Source of the DNA: Halomonas sp. GT
Lineage (GTDB): Bacteria > Pseudomonadota > Gammaproteobacteria > Pseudomonadales > Halomonadaceae
Reading direction: 5' to 3'
Assembly (NCBI RefSeq): GCF_002082565.1
Contig: NZ_CP020562.1
Location: 310,001 to 374,000 of the forward strand
DNA: 64,000 bases
Of this stretch, positions 1 to 8,617 are shown in pieces. The notes beneath the pieces are model-generated. The model did not search any database and had not been told where the DNA came from. It was given only the letters and a program-made list of their open reading frames with translations. Position 1 is the first letter of the stretch. Each line of letters opens with the position of its first letter. A program made the translations under genes and the position numbers.

Positions 1-741
1 ATTGCTGCCCAGAATGTTTCCGACAGCTACATCAGCGTGGCGGCGAAGCGCCGCAATCACCGATACCGCCATTTCGGGTAACGAAGTTCCCACCGCAACA
101 ATCGTTAAGCCAATAACTGCTTCGGAAATGCCCATGGCTTGGGCTAAACCAATAGCACCATAAAGTAACAACTGTGAGCCTCCTATCAACATAGCAAGCC
201 CTACTATAAGTGCCGTCACTATCATGGTTGTTGAATTTGGAATTGCAGTGAGTTCGTCTGCTTCTGCGCTGTGCATTTCAGCCGCGGGAAGTGGTTGGGC
301 ACGTTCGGTGCGATATGCCCAAATGAGGTAAGCCGTCAACGCGGCTAGCAAAACTGCTGCATCCCAGCGGCCGAGGGCACCACTCCAGGCCAGAGCAATA
401 AATAGCAGGCTAGCGCCGACGACCACGACACCGTCTCGTCTTAACGCCAGCGGTTGTACTGACATCGGGCAAATGACCGCGCAAAGACCAAGAATCAGCA
501 GTATGTTACCTATATTGCTACCCACGATATTACCAACGGCAATATCTGGTTGTTGGCGAATGGCAGCATCTATGGAAACAACCAGTTCGGGAGCAGATGT
601 ACCAAAACCAACGACGACGAGACCTGTTAACAGCGGAGAGACCCCTATCCGTTTAGCGCCAGCAACAGCGCCACGGATGAGAGCTTCACCTCCCAGCGTT
701 AATAGTACGATACCAGCGAGTAAACTTATTCCATACAGCAT
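1..741 (-). CDS. Calcium/sodium antiporter (CaCA family), 3' part cut by window edge
   Basis: Inner-membrane exchanger of the Ca2+:cation antiporter family, expected to extrude Ca2+ against Na+ or H+. The first 247 residues are readable and the frame is still open at base 1. Both alpha-repeat signatures are visible: GFGTSAPE followed by VGNIVGSNIGN in the first half, and AVGTSLPE followed by VGNILGSN at the window edge. The acidic residues in the two P-E motifs are the expected cation ligands. Several hydrophobic helices flank them, with a charged loop between the halves. The ATG at 741 gives a short cytoplasmic start (MLYGIS) directly before the first helix. E. coli YrbG is the nearest named relative. 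The substrate is inferred from family only. Confidence 0.9.
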   Translation of the reverse strand, partial: MLYGISLLAGIVLLTLGGEALIRGAVAGAKRIGVSPLLTGLVVVGFGTSAPELVVSIDAAIRQQPDIAVGNIVGSNIGNILLILGLCAVICPMSVQPLALRRDGVVVVGASLLFIALAWSGALGRWDAAVLLAALTAYLIWAYRTERAQPLPAAEMHSAEADELTAIPNSTTMIVTALIVGLAMLIGGSQLLLYGAIGLAQAMGISEAVIGLTIVAVGTSLPEMAVSVIAALRRHADVAVGNILGSN

Positions 742-843
742 GCTATCCCTTCTCTTTTTGTGTTCACTCAGGCGTTATCCCAAGTGTCGGCTTCTCACAC
801 GTTAGTTGGGATCGCGGCGTCTGCAAGTCAATTTATCGACGTC

Positions 844-1812
844 TTATTCACGCAGGGGAAACGTCGGATAAGCGTTCAGTAGGGTGTCTAGTTCATTACA
901 TACAAAGCGCGGCTCAATCCACTGGGTCAGGTGTTCGTGAACGTAGTGTAGAAAGCGCTGTGCTGACTGGGGAAGGCGCTGATCATTACGCACTATAAAT
1001 TGCCAGTGACTTTCAATAGGTAGCCCCTGAACGGGTAACACTACTAGATCAGGATGCTCATTAGGCAAAACATGCTCTGATAACACGGCAACGCCCATAT
1101 TGGCTGCAACGCTTACTCGTATGGCCTCGTTACTGGCCATCTGTAATGTTTTTTGCATGGTCAGTCCGTGCTCTTGCAGCCAGCTGTCCAATAGCATGCG
1201 TGTGGCGGAGCCAGGCTCACGTAGTAGTAAGCGTTCACTTAGTAGCTGCTCCATCGTCACGGCTTTCTGTTTAGCCAAAGGGTGGTCGGCGGCGGCAATG
1301 GCAACTAATGGGTTGCGCATAAAGCGTGACGCGACCGCGTGAGCAAGCGCGGGTGGATGGCTGAAGACATACAAATCGTCTTCCTGGCGTTCAAAGCGTG
1401 CTAATACCTGTCGACGATTGCCGATATGAACGGTGACATCGACCTCAGGAAACGCTTGGCTAAAAGGGCCTAAAAGACGGGGTAAAACATACTGAGCGGT
1501 GTTTACTAGGGCAATACTAAAGCGCCCCTTACTGCCATGCTGTAAATCACTTAGCTGGTCCGAAAAGTCGTCAAAGCGCCCCAGCACATCCCGACTTGCC
1601 TGATAAAGGGCTTGCCCTGTAGCGGTCATCGTTAGTTGCTGGGCGTGCTGTTCTAACAATGGGCTGCCTACCGCTTCTCTGAGTCGTTTCAACTGCTGTG
1701 ACACGGTTGGCTGGGTAAGATGCAGTTGCCTGGCGGCTTCGCTGATAGAGCCACACCTAACGACAGTCACGTATACCTGCAGCAGTCTAAAGGTCAGATG
1801 GCGAATGTTCAT
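844..1812 (-). CDS. LysR-family transcriptional regulator
   Basis: DNA-binding regulator of 322 residues. The N-terminal winged helix-turn-helix lies around residues 17-60 (GSISEAARQLHLTQPTVSQQ), followed by a linker helix and a two-lobed effector-binding domain. The overall look, including MNIRHL at the start and the LLxxFxxxFPEVDV stretch, is closest to the CbbR/CysB-like branch of the family. ATG at 1812 is preferred over an in-frame TTG at 1821 because a GGAG lies 11 bases upstream. It is transcribed divergently from ggt, and LysR regulators often control the divergent neighbour, so ggt is one candidate target. The sbtA-like gene further on is another if the CbbR-like resemblance is meaningful. 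Neither target is shown by the sequence. Confidence 0.85.
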   Translation of the reverse strand: MNIRHLTFRLLQVYVTVVRCGSISEAARQLHLTQPTVSQQLKRLREAVGSPLLEQHAQQLTMTATGQALYQASRDVLGRFDDFSDQLSDLQHGSKGRFSIALVNTAQYVLPRLLGPFSQAFPEVDVTVHIGNRRQVLARFERQEDDLYVFSHPPALAHAVASRFMRNPLVAIAAADHPLAKQKAVTMEQLLSERLLLREPGSATRMLLDSWLQEHGLTMQKTLQMASNEAIRVSVAANMGVAVLSEHVLPNEHPDLVVLPVQGLPIESHWQFIVRNDQRLPQSAQRFLHYVHEHLTQWIEPRFVCNELDTLLNAYPTFPLRE

Positions 1813-2084
1813 AGCAACCAAAACTCCTGGGGCGTTACTTAATAAGCCAATGTTGGGCGATTGTGGAGAGCAGCTTTATCAACGAACACCTGGCAAGGCG
1901 TCATCGAAAGACTAGACTATTTCTTGTCGTCAACGGTTAGGCGAAGTCTAGAGAGCTTACATTGCGTCTCGTTAACGTGGCGCATGTTGGGCGGCTTTAT
2001 GGAACTAAAAGTCTAACGTGACAGCAGCGTATTCTTTTATGTTTTCACTATTTGTAAACTAATAACTATAAGGAACTCCCCCAC

Positions 2085-3824
2085 ATGATGACCCCCTTTT
2101 TAACATCGCGTCCGCTTAAGACGCTGGCGGCCAGTTTTTGTGTTGGCGCGCTGTTAGTTTCTCCACAAGCATTTACTCAGCAAGCGATTTTGGAAGGTGA
2201 GCGCTTTCATCCTCAAGAAAGCAGCCGTGGCATGGTCGCTACCAGCCATTTTCTTGCCTCCGAGGTCGCCCGAGATGTTCTTGCTGACGGTGGCAATGCC
2301 GTTGATGCTGCTGTAGTGGCGGGCTTTGCGCTAGCGGTGACCCAGCCGCGTTCCGGCAATATTGGTGGCGGCGGATTTATGTTAATTTCGGATGAAACCA
2401 GTGATGAAGTCATTGCCATCGACTATCGCGAGATGGCTCCTTCAGCCGCCTTTGAAGCTATGTTCCAAGACGACAATGGTGATGCGGTAACCGAGCGCTC
2501 TCGCTTTACTCACTTGGCTGCAGGTGTTCCCGGAACAGTTGCGGGGCTAGCTCTGGCGCTTGAAGAGTATGGCACGTTGAGTCTTGCTGAAGCGTTGGAA
2601 CCCGCCATTCGTCTTGCTGAAGATGGCTTTGCAGTGCCTCCTCGGTTTGTTCAAGGATTACAAGAGACCAGGGAACGTTTCGAACCCTGGGAGGCTAGCA
2701 TGGCTAAGTTCTTTAAAGAGGACGGCAGCGCCTATGAGGTCGGCGATATTTTCAAGCAACCTGATCTAGCCGCAACACTTAGGCGCATTTCTGAGCAAGG
2801 GGCCCGTGAGTTTTATGAAGGAGAAACGGCTGAGCTGATCGTTGCCGAAATGGAGCGTCACGATGGTTTGATTACGATGGAAGACATGGCTAATTACACC
2901 CCCATCATCCGTGAGCCTAGCCACGGCACTTATCGCGGCTACGATATTTATGCCATGAGCCCTCCTTCTTCTGGCGGTGCCCATATTGTTCAGATGCTGA
3001 ATATTCTTGAAGAATACCCTATCGGTGAAATGGGCTTCGGCTCTGCTGAAAGCATGCATCTAATGGCTGAAGCCATGAAGCGTGCTTACGCTGACCGCTC
3101 GGAGTTCCTGGGCGATACTGACTTTGTCGATGTGCCTTTGGCCGGCATCACATCAAAGGAGTATGCAGCCGAACTGCGCAGCCAGATTGGCGACCAAGCC
3201 ACCCCAAGTGCTGACATAGCGCCTGGCAATCCGCACGACTACGAATCTAATGAAACCACTCACTTTTCCATTGTAGATGATGGTGGTCTGGCAGTTTCAA
3301 ATACGTACACCATCAACTTCAGTTATGGTTCTGGCATCGTGGTGGACGGCGCAGGCTTCTTGCTCAACAACGAAATGGATGATTTCTCGGCCAAGCCCGG
3401 CGTGCCTAACGCCTATGGCTTGATTGGCGGCGAAGCTAATAAGGTCGAACCAGGCAAACGGATGCTTTCGTCCATGACGCCCACTATCGTCAAACAAGAC
3501 GGTAAAAACTTCCTGATCACCGGCAGTCCCGGCGGTTCACGTATTATCACCACAACGCTGCAGGTGTTAATGAACGTTATTGATCACGATATGAATATAC
3601 AGTCAGCGGTTAGTGCACCGCGCATGCACCACCAGTGGGTGCCGGATGAAATTCGTGTTGAGGCAGGTTTTAGTCCAGATACGCTGGACTTACTTGAAGA
3701 GCGAGGCCACACGGTCAGCCAGCAGTCCGCTATGGGAGCGGCTCAATCAATCATGATCAAGGACGGTATGTTCTTTGGTGGCGCCGATCCTCGCCGCTCC
3801 ACCTCATTGGCTATTGGCCTGTAA
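2085..3824 (+). CDS. ggt: Gamma-glutamyltransferase (periplasmic)
   Basis: N-terminal-nucleophile hydrolase that removes or transfers the gamma-glutamyl group of glutathione and related peptides in the periplasm. It has 579 residues, the usual length. A signal peptide is evident (basic start, hydrophobic stretch GALLVSPQAFTQ). The conserved region GGNAVDAAVVAGFALAVTQP is present, and the autocleavage site is E390/T391 in the motif NETTHFS. T391 should become the N-terminal nucleophile of the small subunit. Further family motifs are LLNNEMDDFS and GSPGGSRI. A Shine-Dalgarno-like AAGGA precedes the ATG. The gene is monocistronic, with a strong terminator just downstream. It probably serves glutathione and cysteine salvage. 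Confidence 0.96.
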   Translation: MMTPFLTSRPLKTLAASFCVGALLVSPQAFTQQAILEGERFHPQESSRGMVATSHFLASEVARDVLADGGNAVDAAVVAGFALAVTQPRSGNIGGGGFMLISDETSDEVIAIDYREMAPSAAFEAMFQDDNGDAVTERSRFTHLAAGVPGTVAGLALALEEYGTLSLAEALEPAIRLAEDGFAVPPRFVQGLQETRERFEPWEASMAKFFKEDGSAYEVGDIFKQPDLAATLRRISEQGAREFYEGETAELIVAEMERHDGLITMEDMANYTPIIREPSHGTYRGYDIYAMSPPSSGGAHIVQMLNILEEYPIGEMGFGSAESMHLMAEAMKRAYADRSEFLGDTDFVDVPLAGITSKEYAAELRSQIGDQATPSADIAPGNPHDYESNETTHFSIVDDGGLAVSNTYTINFSYGSGIVVDGAGFLLNNEMDDFSAKPGVPNAYGLIGGEANKVEPGKRMLSSMTPTIVKQDGKNFLITGSPGGSRIITTTLQVLMNVIDHDMNIQSAVSAPRMHHQWVPDEIRVEAGFSPDTLDLLEERGHTVSQQSAMGAAQSIMIKDGMFFGGADPRRSTSLAIGL

Positions 3825-3847
3825 CGCTACGTTAGGTTCCATCCACT

Positions 3848-3876
3848 CCGCCCTGAGCTGACAGGGCGGGGTTTTT
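3848..3876 (+). terminator. Rho-independent terminator of ggt
   Basis: Eight-base-pair G/C-rich stem (CCGCCCTG with CAGGGCGG) around a six-base loop, followed by a run of five T. It begins 23 bases after the ggt stop codon. Confidence 0.9.
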
Positions 3877-4080
3877 CAGTCACTGCGCCTAGCGAGCTCT
3901 CCATTCCTAACGACATTCTTAATGCCCTGCTTTTAACTACCATCATTGCCCATCAATCAACACAAAAGATGATGCTATCTGCATAGATAATTATCTATGA
4001 TTTTCTTTCAATATATTATTAGTTATCTAGTGTCATCGCTCGCAAAATGCAACCTCTTTTAATCCTAAGGAGCAGTGGTG

Positions 4081-5022
4081 ATGCCAGATATTGTGGTGAT
4101 GTTTTTTTTATTGGGGCTAGTCGCTGGGGCGGTGAAATCGGATCTTCAGGTTCCTAAAGCCACTTACGACACCCTAAGCCTGTTATTAATGCTCACCATT
4201 GGCTTAAAGGGAGGAATGGCGCTGCATGGCAATATTCATTGGGGGTTGGTGCCAGAACTTACCGGCGTAGCGCTGCTGTCAGCATTTATACCGCTGATGC
4301 TGATGCCAGTGTTGCGCCGCTGGGTGCGCCTTTCCGCCGCCGACAGCGCTAGCATTGCTGCCCACTATGGCTCGGTCAGTGCGGGTACATTTGCGGTGGC
4401 GCTGGCATATGTAGAAGCACGCCAGCTAGCGGTGGGTAGTGAAGTAACGCTCTACTTGGTCGCTATGGAACTGCCCGCGATTATGGTAGCGATTGCCCTG
4501 TTTAGGCGCTATCAAGGGGCTGCTGTTAAAGAGAGCACCAGCAAGCTATGGCATGAAACCCTGACCAATCGAGGCGTTATCCTGTTAGCTGGTGGGGTTG
4601 TGATCGGCACGCTATACGGGCCGTTTCAAGGAGAGGAAGTCACCGCACTGTTTACTGGTGCTTTCAAAGGCGTGTTGGCACTGTTTCTGCTAGAAATGGG
4701 GTTAACCGCTGCGCAAACACTGCGCCCAATGCCGTGGCATCATTGGCGCTTGGTGACCTTTGCTCTGGTCACGCCATTATTGCTGTCACTGCTGGGGATT
4801 TTGGTAGGCACACTCGTTGGGTTGCCAGTGGGCTCTGTGGTGATTCTTGCCGCGTTGGCCGCTAGTGCCTCTTATATAGCGGCGCCCGCTGCGATGCGTG
4901 CGGCTATCCCGCAAGCGAATATTGGCCTCGCCATGCTTGCATCACTTGGCATTACTTTCCCTCTCAACGTGATGCTTGGGATTCCCCTCTATCACATGCT
5001 GATTGAACGCTTGATGAGCTAG
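4081..5022 (+). CDS. sbtA: SbtA-type sodium-dependent bicarbonate permease
   Basis: Polytopic inner-membrane protein of 313 residues with about ten hydrophobic helices. It carries the signatures of the Sbt_1 family, whose founding member is cyanobacterial SbtA: AHYGSVSAGTFAVAL, then KGVLALFLLEMGL, then ASASYIAAPAAMRAA, and a C-terminal GITFPLNVMLGIPLY. The family takes up HCO3- with Na+. In a heterotroph the likely use is feeding carboxylases (anaplerosis, carbamoyl phosphate, pyrimidine synthesis) or pH/CO2 balance. ATG at 4081 is chosen because AAGGAG ends eight bases upstream; two in-frame GTG codons at 4075 and 4078 are too close to it. No SbtB (PII-like) partner lies beside it. The gene is flanked by terminators and so stands alone. 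Confidence 0.82.
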   Translation: MPDIVVMFFLLGLVAGAVKSDLQVPKATYDTLSLLLMLTIGLKGGMALHGNIHWGLVPELTGVALLSAFIPLMLMPVLRRWVRLSAADSASIAAHYGSVSAGTFAVALAYVEARQLAVGSEVTLYLVAMELPAIMVAIALFRRYQGAAVKESTSKLWHETLTNRGVILLAGGVVIGTLYGPFQGEEVTALFTGAFKGVLALFLLEMGLTAAQTLRPMPWHHWRLVTFALVTPLLLSLLGILVGTLVGLPVGSVVILAALAASASYIAAPAAMRAAIPQANIGLAMLASLGITFPLNVMLGIPLYHMLIERLMS

Positions 5023-5092
5023 AGCTAGGGGCTCGCTATCATATAAATGTGATCGGCATGTTTGGGAGCAATATGTTAACTAATTGAAATTT

Positions 5093-5127
5093 AACGCCAG
5101 ATTCTTATTCATGAGTCTGGCGTTTTT
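5093..5127 (+). terminator. Terminator after the sbtA-like gene
   Basis: Nine-base-pair stem (AACGCCAGA with TCTGGCGTT) with a 14-base loop and five T, about 70 bases after the stop codon. Confidence 0.8.
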
Positions 5128-5570
5128 AGTTTATCTTGTGGTTATTTTGGCTATTAACGTTTTGTTTAAACTGCTTTGTGAAACGCTGCTATTAAGAAAA
5201 TAGCTGTTTAGAAGATTTTGCAGATAAGTACGAATGGATTTCTAACGTATTTGTTAAAAACATTATTTGCTAACCCATGTAAATTTCCCCTGAATGCGGC
5301 ACGAAAAGCCGCGGAATAGACACGTTAAGTCATCGTGACCCTCGTATTCTTTTGTTACAGGGACGTGATCGCAATATCGTTGAAGTGTTGAAAGCGCGAT
5401 GACGCATTGTGATTAATTAGCTGATATAGATAAAAGGGCAGGGCAGTATACCTCTAGAACGTATGTCTATTGCCAATGCCTTAGATGATAAATCTAAGAA
5501 ATTCTTGTTGAACGAAAATAATCGCTGCTGATAAACCTATCAAAAGCCCAATAATAATGAGGTCTATAAG
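5128..5570 (+). other. Long A/T-rich intergenic region upstream of nhaC
   Basis: About 440 bases with no convincing gene. It contains a small inverted repeat (GCGGC...GCCGC, near 5298-5313) and a 38-codon open stretch at about 5290-5402 without a start codon that could be a gene remnant. It presumably carries the nhaC promoter. Immediately before the nhaC start, AATAATAA (5550-5557) overlaps the ribosome-binding region. Confidence 0.5.
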
Positions 5571-7103
5571 ATGGAAGAAAAACCAAAAAGGGTTCGTCAA
5601 AAACCCAGTCTCGGGCTTGCCCTTGTGCCCGTTGTGCTGACACTAATCGCCATCGGGGTGCAGATTTTTTATTTTGGCGATTTCACTCCACATATCCCGC
5701 TCGCCATTGGCTTGGCGATAACCTCGCTAGTGGGGGTCAAACTCGGCTTCCGCTGGAAGCGTATTGAAGATGGGGCGTTTCACGTTATTAATGTGTCTCT
5801 GCCATCGGTTTCGGTGTTGATCTTAGTGGGCATGATTATTGGCGTCTGGATTGCCAGCGGTACCGTGCCCAGTCTGATCTATTACGGCCTACTTCTGTTA
5901 TCTCCTGCCTTTTTCCTTGCTGCGGCAATGTTGATTTGTGCAGTGGTCTCCGTTTCTTTGGGGACCTCCTGGGGTACCGTTGGTACAGTAGGTCTGGCGC
6001 TTGTTGGTATCGGTGCTGGGTTTGAAATTCCGATTTATTGGACTGCTGGTGCGGTTGTATCCGGAGCCTTCTTTGGCGACAAAGTTTCACCGCTTTCCGA
6101 TACCACTAATTTGGCCGCGGCGGTTACCGGCAACGATGTGTTCTCGCATATCAAAAACATGATGCCAACGACGATACCGGCCATGTTGATCGCGTTAGCC
6201 ATCTATCTGGTGGTGGGCTTCACCATGATTGATGATCAAGCGGCATCCTTTGAGCGCATTGATGCCATCACTGCGTCATTAGACGAACACTTTACGATTT
6301 CTATCTGGCTGCTGTTGCCAGCGGTGCTGGTTATTGGTCTAGCCATCAAGAAAATGCCGCCGATTCCCTCCCTGTTTGCTGGTGTAATGGCGGGTGCGGT
6401 AACCGCCATGGCGGTTCAGGGGGTAGGCCTGCACGATATCGTTACTTACGCTAACTATGGTTACTCCATTGAAACGGGCGTGGAAGCTATGGACAGCCTG
6501 TTAAACCGTGGTGGTATCCAGTCAATGATGTGGACTATCTCATTGATCCTAATTGCCTTGGCCTTTGGCGGTGCGTTGGAGAAAACGGGCTGCCTGGAGA
6601 CCATCATCAAGGCCATTATGGCCAAGGTGCGCTCGTTCAAAGGCGTCCAAACCTCGGCAATTGCTACCTCCTTTGCAACTAACCTAGTGGCAGGCGACCC
6701 CTACCTATCCGTTGCGCTACCGGGGCGTATGTACGCACCTACATACCGTGGTCTGGGTTACTCAACCCTGAACCTATCGCGTGGTGTTGAGGAAGGTGGA
6801 ACGTTAATGTCGCCGCTCATCCCATGGAACGCAGGTGGCGCTTTCGTCATTAGTGTATTAGGGCTTGGTATTGGTGAAGGTAACGTTGAGAATCTGCTGT
6901 ATATTCCGCTGGCTTTTGCCTGCTGGCTGTCGCCTTTGATCGGTATTATTTATGCGCAGACAGGGTTGTTCTCGCCTAAAGCGACCGATGAAGAGCGCGC
7001 GCTGTGGGACAAGCAAGGAGAAGCAATTGCCTCTACCGAAGCATTGGGTGCTGCTGCTGATGCAGCCGTTGCTAGCCCGAATCCGGCTCCTAGCTCGAGT
7101 TGA
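5571..7103 (+). CDS. nhaC: NhaC-family Na+/H+ antiporter
   Basis: Inner-membrane carrier of 510 residues with about eleven helices. NhaC-type features are visible: the GTSWGTVGTVG segment, FFGDKVSPLSDTTNLAAA with the conserved acidic and polar residues of the transport path, and the second-half GDPYLSVALPGRMY and LIPWNAGGAFV. Members exchange Na+ for H+, and some paralogues carry organic anions. The start is ATG 5571 with GAGG upstream. A strong terminator lies between this gene and the DadA-like gene 170 bases on, so they are probably separate transcription units, though the same orientation suggests a functional link. In a halophile a sodium-exporting role is plausible, but substrate is not shown here. 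Confidence 0.88.
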   Translation: MEEKPKRVRQKPSLGLALVPVVLTLIAIGVQIFYFGDFTPHIPLAIGLAITSLVGVKLGFRWKRIEDGAFHVINVSLPSVSVLILVGMIIGVWIASGTVPSLIYYGLLLLSPAFFLAAAMLICAVVSVSLGTSWGTVGTVGLALVGIGAGFEIPIYWTAGAVVSGAFFGDKVSPLSDTTNLAAAVTGNDVFSHIKNMMPTTIPAMLIALAIYLVVGFTMIDDQAASFERIDAITASLDEHFTISIWLLLPAVLVIGLAIKKMPPIPSLFAGVMAGAVTAMAVQGVGLHDIVTYANYGYSIETGVEAMDSLLNRGGIQSMMWTISLILIALAFGGALEKTGCLETIIKAIMAKVRSFKGVQTSAIATSFATNLVAGDPYLSVALPGRMYAPTYRGLGYSTLNLSRGVEEGGTLMSPLIPWNAGGAFVISVLGLGIGEGNVENLLYIPLAFACWLSPLIGIIYAQTGLFSPKATDEERALWDKQGEAIASTEALGAAADAAVASPNPAPSSS

Positions 7104-7134
7104 TCGTTACTAGCCGTTACGTGCTTTACTGATG

Positions 7135-7178
7135 AGACAAACACCCCGACCTGCGAAAGGCGGGGTGTTTGTCTTTAT
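7135..7178 (+). terminator. Strong terminator after nhaC
   Basis: Perfect 14-base-pair stem (AGACAAACACCCCG at 7135-7148 with its complement at 7161-7174). The 12-base loop can add three more pairs. A weak T-rich tail follows. Confidence 0.88.
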
Positions 7179-7276
7179 TGAGCTAGGCGTTTTCGTTAGC
7201 GTTGCTGCCGACAATTGAATTGCTAGTGCCTTGGGTTTGCTTGCAAGCATGCTTGAATAAAACCAGGAGGATAATA

Positions 7277-8539
7277 ATGACGACAATGCATCCAACCGTA
7301 GTAATTGGTGGTGGAATCGTTGGTATTTGCTGTGCGTTATACCTGCAAAAAGAGGGGCTCGACGTCACGCTTGTAGAGCCTGCTATGTCTGGCGATAGTA
7401 CCGCTAAGTGGAGCTGCGGGCAGATTGCGGTTAGCGAAATCATTCCCCAATCCAAGCCAGGTATTATAAAAAAAGTGCCAGGTTGGCTGCTTGATCAAAA
7501 AGGGCCGCTGGCGCTTCGGCCGTCAGCATTACCAGGGCTGTTACCCTGGATGCTGCGATTTATAACCCATGCGCGGCGTTCGCGTATCGACACTATTGCC
7601 CATGAGCTGGCGACCTTAACGCGCTGTGCCTTCCAGGATTATGAGCCCTTGCTTGCAAAGTGCCGTCGTGACGATCTAATTGGTCACCAACCAACCCTTG
7701 AGCTGTTTGATGATGCGGCTGGGCTGGCCCATGAGCAAACTTATGTGGAGCTACGCCGCTCGCTAGGGTTTATTTCCGAAACACTGAATGCCGAACAGAT
7801 TGCCGCCATGGAGCCAGCGCTTGCGGGGCGTTTTTCTCACGGTCTGTTATTGTCGGATTGGCGCACGGTGTGCGATACCGAAACCTTCCTAACCGAGCTT
7901 GCTCACAGTTTTGTAGAGCAGGGTGGCAAGCTTGTGCAGGATAGTGTGTCGCGTATTGAGACCCTGGGGGGGCGTGCCGTTGGTGTGACACTGGCCAGTG
8001 GTGAGAGGCTGCCTGTCGAGCAGGTAGTGGTCGCCGCAGGTAACGGCAGTTCGGCGTTTTTTGAAGCATTAGGCATTAAGGTGCCGTTGATTAAGGTTGG
8101 CGGCTATCAGGTATTGCTACCCAACCCTGGTGTCGACTTAACCCACGCCACTTTTTATGCTGACGGCGGCTTTGGTCTGATTCCTATGGAGCGAGGGCTA
8201 CAGATCGGCGGCACGATTGAATTCGCTGGCAATCATGCTGAACCGAACTTCAAGCGTGCGGAGATCATTCTTGAAAAAGCCAAGACGATACTGCCATCGT
8301 TGAATACAGCTGGTATGGAATTTGGCGCTGGCTGGCGCCCTTTCTTGCCAGACACCAAGCCTGTGATTGATAAATCGCCATTGCTTGAAAACGTGGCGAT
8401 GGCTTTTGGTCATGGCCAATTAGGGCTAACGCTCGGTGCCACGACGGGGCGCTTGGTAGCCGACATGCTGCAAGGTCGTGATAGTCAGTTGAATATTAGT
8501 CCTTTCAGCGCATCGCGGTTCACGTTGGCTGGTGGTTAA
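7277..8539 (+). CDS. FAD-dependent oxidoreductase, D-amino-acid dehydrogenase (DadA) type
   Basis: Flavoprotein of 420 residues in the DAO/DadA superfamily. The N-terminal Rossmann dinucleotide fold reads VVIGGGIVGICCALYL, ending in the acidic residue of VEP that binds the FAD ribose. The C-terminal GAGWRPFLPDTKPVID and GHGQLGLTLGATTGRLVAD are typical of D-amino-acid dehydrogenases. Such enzymes oxidise D-amino acids to 2-oxo acids and pass electrons to the quinone pool at the inner membrane. The start is ATG 7277 with AGGAGG seven bases upstream; an ATG at 7202 lacks this signal. No alanine racemase lies beside it. Glycine, sarcosine or proline-type substrates cannot be excluded. Confidence 0.85.
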   Translation: MTTMHPTVVIGGGIVGICCALYLQKEGLDVTLVEPAMSGDSTAKWSCGQIAVSEIIPQSKPGIIKKVPGWLLDQKGPLALRPSALPGLLPWMLRFITHARRSRIDTIAHELATLTRCAFQDYEPLLAKCRRDDLIGHQPTLELFDDAAGLAHEQTYVELRRSLGFISETLNAEQIAAMEPALAGRFSHGLLLSDWRTVCDTETFLTELAHSFVEQGGKLVQDSVSRIETLGGRAVGVTLASGERLPVEQVVVAAGNGSSAFFEALGIKVPLIKVGGYQVLLPNPGVDLTHATFYADGGFGLIPMERGLQIGGTIEFAGNHAEPNFKRAEIILEKAKTILPSLNTAGMEFGAGWRPFLPDTKPVIDKSPLLENVAMAFGHGQLGLTLGATTGRLVADMLQGRDSQLNISPFSASRFTLAGG

Positions 8540-8572
8540 TTGACGTCATGCAGTGGTACAAGCAAGGGGGCA

Positions 8573-8602
8573 CCCGTCTCATAAATATGAGACGGGCTCT
8601 TT
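8573..8602. terminator. Terminator between the convergent dadA-like and zinc OMP genes
   Basis: Ten-base-pair stem (CCCGTCTCAT with ATGAGACGGG) with a four-base AAAT loop, placed between two convergent genes. T-tracts are weak on both sides, so direction is uncertain. Confidence 0.65.
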
Positions 8603-8617
8603 ATCATCGCCATTTAG

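Noticed and set aside
1912..1951. CTAGAC/GTCTAG inverted halves between the LysR gene and ggt
   Set aside because: Twenty-eight bases apart and short. They do not fit the T-N11-A pattern of LysR sites well enough to list as an operator.
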